From: Ampullaceana balthica
Taxonomy: Eukaryota > Mollusca > Gastropoda > Lymnaeidae
Length of the DNA: 64,000 bases
NCBI GenBank assembly: GCA_944989445.1
Contig: CALYLW010000330.1
Span: 92,501 to 156,500 of the forward strand
Direction of reading: 5' to 3'
Both the position numbers and the translations under genes were made by a program. The notes under the pieces were generated by a model. The model ran no database searches, was not told the DNA's origin, and saw nothing but the letters and a program-made list of their open reading frames with translations. Numbering within the stretch: the first letter of the stretch is position 1; every line of letters begins with the position of its first letter. Shown here one piece after another: positions 23,191-33,900 of the stretch.

Positions 23191-23889
23191 GAATGAGCAA
23201 AATCCGAAGAATACATAAAACATGACTTGTTCCGTCGATGTATCCTGGGTTAATGTTTGAATGTCCAGTTTGATGTGCGTTTCACTTCATTTAAACAAGT
23301 GACTATTTTAGCTGTTTTAGCATCCATCAATAATATCTTTATTTAAGCTGCTAGAACATGCATCTAAGATTAAACAATACATTTGGTTCATCGCTTTTTC
23401 TATCACCCATTTTTCTTCAACTGTCTTTACCAAAAAGAGGGAGGGGGGCATAGTTCTAAGGAGACCAGATTTTAATTTTCTCCAGTATTGCATATGGGAA
23501 AATTAGTGAAATATAGATTTCTGAGTTTCTAAAACTATACTTCAATGAATCAAGCATTTTTTGGCATACAATTTTTGAGTTTTATATATTTTTTTAAAAT
23601 CATCATTTCGAGAAAATAGTAAATAAAAATAATTGTCCCTCACCCACACACCAAAAATAGATAAATATTTTCACGAATGTAATTAATTGTAATAAATAAA
23701 ACAATTGCTTGTATTAAGTTTAATCTCGACATGTTGACCATGTTGTCACAACCCCCCCCCCTCCCATCCCCCATTTCTTTAAAGGCACAACAGCCCAATA
23801 AGTACATGGACTCAATGCATGAGCTGTTCATTCCTGACAAGGATAGTTATTGGTATCTGGAGCAAGCTTCCAAAGGGATCAGTTGAGGC
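23191..23889. other. Unassigned AT-rich sequence
   Basis: Nothing recognisable apart from a C-run at 23752-23762. Confidence 0.45.
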
Positions 23890-24503
23890 GACAACCATTG
23901 CCTCATTTGCGTCTATTGCCTCATTTGCGTCTATTGCCTCATTTGCGTCTATTGCCTCATTTGCGTCTATTGCCTCATTTGCGTCTATTGCCTCATTTGC
24001 GTCTATTGCCTCATTTGCGTCGATTTCCTCATTCGCGTCTATTGCCTCATTTGCGTCCATTGCCTCATTTGCGTCTATTTGCCTCTTTGCGTCTATTATC
24101 TCATTTGCATCTATTGCCTCATTTGAGTCTATTGCCTCATTTGCGTCTATTGCCTCATTTGCGTCTATTGCCTCATTTGCGTCTATTGCCTCATTTGCGT
24201 CTATTGCCTCATTTGCGTCTATTGCTCATTTGTGTCTATTGCCTCATTTGTGTCTATTGCCTCATTTGCGTCTAGCGCCTCATTTGTGTCTATTGCCTCA
24301 TTTGCGTCTATTGCCTCATTCGCGTCTATTGCTCATTTGCGTCCATTGCCTCATTTGCGTCTTTTGCCTCATTTGCGTCTATTGCCTCATTTGCGTCTAT
24401 TGCCTCATTTGCGTCTATTTGCCTCATTTGCGTCTATTGCCTCATTTGCATCTATGCGCCTCATTTGCGTCTATTGCCTCATTTGTGTCTTTTGCCCCCT
24501 GTT
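23890..24503. repeat. 18-bp minisatellite, about 34 copies
   Basis: The unit ATTGCCTCATTTGCGTCT is highly homogenised, with occasional 1-bp losses that shift frame and a few T/C variants. It lies within the probable 5' intron of the beta-lactamase-like gene, ending about 390 bases before the first coding exon. Confidence 0.95.
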
Positions 24504-24894
24504 CCCCGACTTCTAGTCACTAATACCGCGTTGAGCAGTACTATCTTCACCGACATATATACAAAACCTCAACATCCATAGTAGCCATAATGATTAGAAT
24601 ATTGTTGATTCATGGGACTTTGATAAATAGAAGAAGAAAAAAGTAACTAAAAACAGTGCAAGATTGTATTGAAATTCAATTTATTTTATTAACTGAACGG
24701 AAAAGAGTAATTGGTACGACAGGGATAATAGTAATGGATAAAGCGGTGGCTTTTAAAGAAAATGAGTGAGATTGTTTAAATGACGATGATGTATGTTCCA
24801 TTCACTGTTAATCCACTTCACATACATCCACTTTACATTCATCAAACATTACATCCATCCATATTACACTAATCCACATTTTCCTTTCTGGCAG
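24504..24894 (+). other. Probable 5' UTR intron sequence
   Basis: AT-rich, with short CATCCA/CACTT motifs before the TTTCTGGCAG acceptor that precedes the first coding exon. Confidence 0.45.
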
Positions 24895-24913
24895 ACCCAT
24901 AGCAGCCATTGTT
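24895..24913 (+). other. 5' UTR part of first coding exon
   Basis: The exon begins after the acceptor TTTCTGGCAG and has 19 untranslated bases before ATGGCTTTC. The ATG fits because a hydrophobic signal peptide follows directly. Confidence 0.6.
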
Positions 24914-27900
24914 ATGGCTTTCAACATCATCTCCGTCGTCATGGTAACGGCCTTGGTTCTAGACAATTGTCACGTGAGGTCAGAGGTCATTAGCTATGAA
25001 GCTGAGCAGCAGCTGATGAGCGCATTGAAAAAGTTCATGGAGTGCAGGGAGATCCCTGGTCTGACCTTAACCCTTGTAAGAGGTGAGCCCAACGATCAGG
25101 TTGCTACATTTGAAAATGGAGAGTGTGGAGAGTGTGGAGAGTGTGGAGAGTGTGGAAAGTGTGGAGAGTGTGAAGAGTGTGGAGAGTGTGAAAACGCCCC
25201 GTCAGTAAAGACAGTAAGAAGAGAAATCTCTGGATTAAGTAACACCACAAAGCTTTGCCAGTGAGTGGTCAGAAAATTCGTCAAAATGTGGGGTCAGAGA
25301 TTTTTCAGCATGCTTTCAAAGATTCGCCTTTGCTTTGGTTTTTGTCAGTGATTTCCAGACTGAAGTCAGTATTTTGTCAGTGTGTCTACGTGGTGCCATA
25401 GAGTTAACTTGATGCGCAAGACTTAAAGAAGCGTTATTTTCGTTGATCCGAAGTGAAAGCCAAACGTCCCAATTGGGGAAAATAGGTGACGATACGAGGC
25501 TAAAACAATAGGTTATTTTTTTAGGGCTGGTAACGATTAATTTAAATTTAATCGTTAACTTTTGAAAAATTAACGATTAATTAAACGTTGATTTCGATTA
25601 AAGCAAAAAATTAAAATTTATTATGTCATAAAGTGACACTTATTAAACGTTCTTGTTGAAAATCTAAATAACACTGGAATGTCTCCTTTATATGTTATCT
25701 TTTAAACAACTACGCAAAAAGACAAGTGTGTTGACAGTATTTGGTTCAAGTGATGAGCGGGTCTATTTGACAATATATTATATAACCAGCCGAGCTGAAC
25801 AATTATTCACATGGAACTGAGGTAACTGGTATGCACTAAACGGTCTTGGCAAGGAACGACCATATCGGATATCGGTGTTCATTAGTTTCCACCTTTGTAG
25901 AGGGTTAATGTATTCAGGAACTTTCATCTCCATTTTGTAAATCAGTAATTCATCAGAAGGGCTATCATTTTTTGTCTCTGAGCTAGACTCCATTTCTGCC
26001 ATTTGCTTAATACGCTTATCATTTGGTTTGATAAGTAGGCGAAATGTTAGAACCATGGTAGGCAAACTTTATCAACATTTTGAACATTCCCGTCAGTCAA
26101 TAGTTGAAAACCAAAATGTTCATATTATCGTCAGGAAATTTATTATTTATCGGCCGCAATTTTTTTTATTATTTAAAAAAAAATTTGACTTCCAATAATT
26201 TGTAAGGGATGGGTCGATTAATCGTTAAAAATAATTTAATCATTAAAATTGTTTACCGATTTATCAATAAATATCGTTAATATCCGCAGTCTTAAAAAGA
26301 CTTGCAAATTAGCGCTGTAATTGCTGAAATATAACATTTTCATGAGAATATTAAATTTTGCTGTGAAATAATATACGTGTAGAAACTGCAGGATTACCAT
26401 ATGCAGGCTTCTTAAAAAAACTAAACTCAGTTAATTACATAGAGAAGCGGTTCCCAACCTGTGAGTCACGACCCCTCAAGGAAGTGGGTCGCGACGGGTT
26501 TTCCGGGTGTCGCCAACTGTCGACTAAAAAAATATTCACTATTTGCTCTAATGCATATTTGCTCTATTTTGTAAAAACCTTATTGAAAATGAATAATTTA
26601 AATTTTATGGGGGTCTTGGGTCACATGGCTTATATAAAAAATGGCTCGCCACACAAAAAAGGTTGGGAACCGCTGACATAGAGGATATGTCAACACAATA
26701 TTTATATATTTTTTATCGTTATTTATCTACGATTACACCAGGCTTCAATGTAAGGATTATTCAAATGGAACAACTACTCTAAGATTTTAATGGAGTTTTA
26801 TTAACTAGGTATTGTAATGAACAACTGAAGGCTAATTTTAAAAAAATGACACTTGAAAAACAAATGGAATGTAAGAATTTCATAAAGTATTACAAATTTT
26901 AACGTTTCCCCGCTCCTAGGCAAGGAATACAAAACGATTCCACTGGGCGTGGCCAACAAAGCGACAGGTGACAAGGTCACGGCCAATACCCTGTTCTACA
27001 TTGGGGCCTTGACTCAGCCTTTCACAGCTACGTTGTTGGCCGAACAGACCCAGAGATCAGCCGGCGTGTGAGTACTAGACAGACTTTATCTATTCTATTA
27101 GTGTGTGAGTACTAGACATACATTATCTATCGGAGTGTCAGTACTAGACAGACATTATCTATCGGAGTGTCAGAACTAGACAGACTTTATTCTATTAGTG
27201 TGTGAGTACTAGACATACTTTATCTATCGGAGTGAGTACTAGACAGACATTATCTATCGGAGTGTCAGAACTAGACAGACTTTATTCTATTAGTGTGTGA
27301 GTACTAGACAGACTTTACCTATTCTATTAGTGTGTGAGTACTAGACAGACATTATCTATATAGTACAAATCAATAAATAAATTATTTTTCTTATAACTTA
27401 TTTGACTATTAAAAAAAATAATATCGCATTACATAATTACATTTATTATTTATGAAATTCCTGCAAGTGCCATCGGTAAATGACGTCACGATCAATGATA
27501 ATCAAAGGGGAAACTAATTGCAAGGTAGAAACAAATAAATAAAACAAAATCTTTATTGGGACAAGGACTACAAAATAAATACAAGAAAGCCACGAAAATT
27601 CCTCTAACAATTCGAGAAAACCAACAATATAGCAAACGCTTCTTAAAAAATTGACAGCTAGTGCTATGTATTAGAATCTTAGAATGTGAGACAATTTACT
27701 GCCAATAAGAGACTGGAGTCAAGAGTGATTGGTGGCAAGATAACGGGTTGGTGTGACGATGTGACTGTGTGACGGCGTGATGGTGGGACGGTGTGATGGT
27801 GGGACGGTGTGATGGTGGGACGGTGTGATGGTGGGACGGTGTGATGGTGGGACGGTGTGATGGTGGGACGGTGTGATGGTGGGACGGTGTGACGGTGGGA

Positions 27901-30900
27901 CGGTGTGACGGTGGGACGGTGTGATGGTGGGACGGTGTGATGGTGGGACGGTGTGATGGTGGGACGGTGTGATGGTGGGACGGTGTGATGGTGTGACGGT
28001 GTGACGGTGTGACGGTGTGATGGTGGGACGGTGTGATGGTGGGACGGTGTGACGGTGGGACGGTGTGACGGTGGGACGGTGTGATGGTGGGACGGTGGGA
28101 CGGTGTGACGGTGGGATGGTGTGACGGTGGGACGGTGTGATGGTGGGACGGTGTGATGGTGGGACGGTGTGATGGTGGGACAGTGTGACGTTGGGACGGT
28201 GTGACGGTGGGACGGTGTGATGGTGGGACGGTGTGACGGTGGGACGGTGGGACGGTGTGATGGTGGGACGGTGTGATGGTGGGACGGTGTGATGGTGGGA
28301 CGGTGTGATGGTGTGACGGTGTGATGGTGGGACGGTGTGATGGTGGGACGGTGTGACGGTGGGACGGTGTGACGGTGGGACGGTGTGATGGTGGGACGGT
28401 GTGATGGTGGGACGGTGTGACGGTGGGACGGTGTGATGGTGGGACGGTGTGATGGTGGGACGGTGTGATGGTGGGACGGTGTGATGGTGTGACGGTGTGA
28501 TGGTGGGACGGTGTGATGGTGGGACGGTGTGACGGTGGGACGGTGTGACGGTGGGACGGTGTGATGGTGGGACGGTGTGACGGTGGGACGGTGTGACGGT
28601 GGGACGGTGTGATGGTGGGACGGTGTGATGGTGTGATGGTGGGACGGTGTGATGGTGGGACGGTGTGATGGTGAGACGGTGTGATGGTGGGACGGTGGGA
28701 CGGTGTGATGGTGGGACAGTGTGACGGCGTGACGGTGTAACAGTGTGACGGTTTAACAAGTGAAGGCAGAGATGACATTCGTTCCTGTTCTGTCCATGTC
28801 CAAATGGCGTGAATGAGTTTCTGGACTACACGCCTTCGTGGTGGGTGGGCGTGTTGATGCAAATGAAATTTGAGGTGAATGACATGCCCTCCCTTGCATT
28901 ATTTGATTGATTTCTTGCATGTCAGTTGTGGCTGATGTTTACTCCTCGCCCCTCCCTCCCCCTTTTCTTCCGCCCAAACCAGACACGCGCACAAGTTGTC
29001 TAAAACAATACAAGAGCCAGTAAATGTGGTTACAGAGAATCTTTGATTGACTACAAGAACATGACGCAGATCATCTCTGCGGCGTTTTGCAAACAAATCA
29101 ATAATCAGAGGGAGACGAGTCTCAAACTATGACAAAAGATGTCCACAATAACTTAACAATACCTTTTTAAAATGACTTTTAAATCGTCTGACTATCTCAA
29201 GTCGTGCACTCAAATTCTCTCGTCTACACAACACCAAATTATGTCACATTATGTGTTGGACTTGTTCATTTCTTCAAGATATGAGAACACATAAGATGTT
29301 TTAAATCCAAAATATAACAAAACTATAAATATTTAAAAAAACCAGTTTTGAGTTTACTATTGTATTGCATGATTCTATTTGTTGTCAGCCTTGACTTCGA
29401 CACGCCCATCGCCCAGCTCATTGGTGGAGAGTTCCAGCTGTCCAACAAGGCCCTCACGGAGGCTGTCACACTCAGGGACGCCCTGATGCACAGAACTGGG
29501 GTCTCTCCAGGTAGGTAGCATTCCACAAATCATTTTCTTGAAATAAACCAGTTGTCTGTTGTCTGTCTAAGACTAGATATAAGCAAAGGAAGATTAAAGA
29601 AAAAAAAAGAATTCTCATTTGTTTTCAAACATAATATATTGCATTAAAAATAATTAAAATATTTAACACTTAAAAATATTATGCATCTAAATATGAATAT
29701 TTTTTTTAATAAATAGAGGAGATTAAAAACCAACAACGTTTTAAAAAACCAAATAACAATACTACCACTACGTGATGATGTGCCATACATTCATTATATT
29801 TGTGGATAATAAAATTCTTCATTTTATAACTTCATATACAAAGTGATTCCATTTTCTCTATGTACTAAAATACCAAGTCTGTATGCTGCGTTTATCTAAA
29901 CAGGTGGCATTGCTGGTTTAACAGGGCTACCCCAAGCTATGTCAAGGTCACAGGTCATAAAGTAAGACATCAAGAACTTAAGCAAGTGATTAAAAATTCA
30001 TCAATCTTTATCAACCTACAAACTTTCAATAGATAAGAAATGACCAGGGTCGAAAGTCTAACTCATTATTTGATGCACCATTGATGCACTTAATTGCTGA
30101 TGACATCTTAACTTAAGAAGTCCATGTGTTTAAAGTTTCAATACACAACAACAACAAACAACAACAAAATGATTGGATATAAGTTCTGGTCTAGTAATTT
30201 TACGATAATGTTTCAAGGGAAGTAACTGCTCCTATACTACTAAACTGAAATAAAATCGTGGTTACCTCATTTGCCATCAGTTTCTGACGCGGTGTAGTTC
30301 TAATTCATCTATGCTGATGTTATTATAAACATATGTTTGATGATGGTTTCAACATGTGTTTTACGAAATTATCCACACTTGTATTGTATGCTATTCTCCT
30401 GCGCAATTGATGGTGTAACTAATCTATATAATTAATAACTATTTCCTTTATGTATTTACCAGTGTGTACAGTTGTCAACTCTAAACCAACAATGACTTCC
30501 CCTAGCATACATTTGCAATTCACACCCTCTAATGCGTCTCATGTCTTGCATATTATAACGCACCTGTATATAATAGTAATAATAAAAATTTGATAGTTTA
30601 TATAGTGCAATATCCCAGCAAAGCAGCTGGGCTCAGAGAGCTTCACATATAAATAGTACACTTGGCCTCTAACCCATCTGTACACTTGCCCCTCTTACCC
30701 ACCTGTGTACTTGCCCCCCTCTAACACACATGTACACTTGTCCCTCTTACCCACCTGTATACTTGCCCCCTCCTTAACTCACCCGTGTACTTGCCCCCTC
30801 TAACCCTCTGTATTCTTGCCCCTCTAACCACCTGTACACTTGCCCCCTCTAACACACCTGTATACTTGCCCCTCTAACACACCTGTATACTTGCCCCCCT

Positions 30901-33900
30901 TCCAGCCACCTGAAGGAACTCCCCCAACAAGCTCACTTCCGGGACGACTTCACGTTCAACCAGTTCATGTACACTCTTGCCGCTTACGTGGGTGAGAAGA
31001 TGGCCTCCAGCTCCTGGGAGAAGATGATGCGGACACATCTGCTGGATAAGCTCTTGATGACGTCAACCGTTGTAGCGGCAGACGACACGAGCAGCTCTGA
31101 CTTTGCCAGATCTTACGTGTCAGAGGAAGGCAATCTCGTTGAGTTACCACCACAGACCATCGAGTATGTCATCATTGGTCTTGTCTGCTGTGGGCAGTCG
31201 ACAGTCGCATTCACTTCTCCTTTGAGGCAGCATTTGCGATTGCTTTAAATTTTCTATAGCTTCAGCGTTAAAATATATTTCTTGTTTTTGTAAGAATACA
31301 TTTGTACAATTTAAGCTGTTTATCTGAACTAATGAACACATGACCATAGTAGTTCATCCCGCTCTTGATTCTCAACATTTCAGCCTTGGACCCCTGGCTC
31401 CAGCTGGTACAATGTACACCAACGCCGAGGATATGTCCAAGGCTCTCAAACTGTTTCTCGGGGATCCTTACTTGTCGGCCCAGGTTCGCATCCCTCCCCC
31501 CATCCTCGAGGAGTTGATGAACCCACGTCTGCTGCTGCCACTGGTCATCCGGGCCAGTTTGGACAGGTCAAGCTACGTGTGGCCAGTTCCTGATTTCAAT
31601 GTTGGCTATGGCATGGGATTCTTCAGGAATATTTATAGAGGTATATATCATGGAACTATCAGTGATCAACCAGAAGTATTTATAGAGATATACGTCATGG
31701 AAATATCAGTGATAAACCAGGAATATTTATAGAGGCATACATCATGGAAACAGCATTGATAGACCAGCAGTATTTATAGAGGCATACAAATAGCCGTCAC
31801 TGTTTTAAAAATCTGTCTTTTGTGATACATATTATATGTTTATGTATTTCAAGTATTTTAAAAACTTTAAGAATCAGGTCAAATTTTGTGTAACATATTT
31901 CCAGACAAAGTTTTAAAATATATCATCAACGACACGAAACGTTCAAAGTTAATTAAACTTATATTAATGTGGACAGGAGTTTCTGAAAATCCTTAATTTG
32001 AAGATGCAAAATTTCTTGTTTTACTTACCACAAATGAACATATTGAATCCAAAAATTAAAATAAGTTCTTGCAACAGATAAATTAAAAGAAAGAAATTAA
32101 CATTCCTATTCTGAATTTGCTCACCAACACAATAACTAACGGTATATGAAATTTATTATTTCTATCAGAATTTCAATGTTTATGCAAGTTTGTAAATAAG
32201 ATTTGAATCGTATTTGTTCTATTAAAAATGTTGAAATTATTCAACTTAAAGCTTTACAAACATTTTTAAGATTAAAGTGTTTATCATTTCCTGGGAATAA
32301 ATATCAATAACTTTAAGCATCTGACACTCTAACAGTCAGTTCACACTATGGAGCTTTCCATGAGATGCCCCATAGTGTGGGCTGACACAAATTGTGCTTT
32401 CAGTAGGAGATTCGGTGGGTTGCTCCATAGGTATGCTATATGAATTGCTCCATAGCGTGAACCAACTATAAACAAATGCGAATGTTCTAAAAAAAGAAAT
32501 GGTTCTAATTATCTCGATTTCATCATGTAATAGTGGACCCAAGCTCGAGCACGTGACCTATCCTCTTAGACCGAACATAATTATTATAAAAGCCCAGGTC
32601 ACTCTTCTGTCTCATTCCGTAACGCTGAGGGACATAGTACAACAGTCCATAGCAGTTAAAAAAGAAAGGTATCATTTTGGTTTCGAGATTAACAGAGCAT
32701 GTGACGGTTTCTCGCTGTAAAATATTATATGATGTCAATTACCCAAACAATTATAAAATACTTTGTGTGCATTTCAGGAAGTTTAATATTTCGTATGTAT
32801 CAAACAAGGATAAGTTACTTGGATTTTGAAAAAGTGGGCGCCGTAGGCACCCTAAAACCCCTAGTTAACAATGTTATTCAAGTTTGGAATATTTTTTTTC
32901 ATTCTCTTAGGCCTAAATAAGTCGTGTATTCATTGAAATACATTTATCGTTGCATTATACAATCGAAATAATGCAATAGAATTACAGGTTTTAAATTAAG
33001 AATCTTTAAATTTTCACACTGCACAGCTTATTATCTGGCGATTATTTGTTAACAAACATTGTTGCTGATTTGAGAAAAAAATAACACAAAAATGTACAAC
33101 TGATTACCATCATTTTAATTTAACCCTACTACAAAAATACAAACGTTTTTGTTTTTGTTAAAAAGTTCTTTAATCATATTACAGCCTCTACAGTATTACT
33201 CGTAATTCTTGTGAGTATTCCACTTATCTTAAGATCCTACATCACCGTATAAACCCGTTTGACCCCTAGGGTTCCAGATCCCTTGGTACGCCAGCAGCGT
33301 CTACGGCTACTCCTCCATCATGTGGCTCGTCCCTGAGAGAAATGTGGGAATTTTCATAGCCTTCAACGGCCAGAGACACACGGAAACGCCCCTGGCGACC
33401 ATACAGGTAAGCCAGGAAATGATAGACGAAAATAACTCTCCAAATACATGTGATGGAAGCGCCCCTGTCCGACCTTGCAGCAGTAGACAGGAAATGAAAC
33501 AAAAAACATCTTCAACGTGTTTCGTTGGCCGTACTTTCACTCCGGACATATAAACATCAATATTTACTTTAAGCTGTAATTTTAATTTGTGCAGTTGAAT
33601 TTTTTTCTGAGCGCTAAATATGCCCGCGCTTAACGCTTGCCTCAAAAAATAAATAAAATAATGTAAACTTTAATGGAAAATACTTTTTTTTAAAAGGAAG
33701 CAAAACGTTCAAAGCAAATTTTTTCTGACTCAAAGCATCATGTTAATGACGAGAGAAGAGAGATTGTTTTCCCTTTCTGTCTCGAATGTGATTTGACTTC
33801 CTCGTAGACTTCTTCTTAAAGTTTTTAAATCTAAGCTGTTACGACGTGTTAGATAAGTTAGTTTTAAAACGGGACATGTGGAAACTATTATGTTTGAATT

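Noticed and set aside
23819..24523. Ala-Ser-Ile-rich 234-codon frame
   Set aside because: An 18-bp minisatellite in frame with itself; single-base losses elsewhere in the array break alternative frames at random.
27696..28862. Minus-strand His/Pro/Ser/Thr-rich frame of 388 codons
   Set aside because: By-product of the 16-bp array inside intron 2; two frames are open simultaneously.
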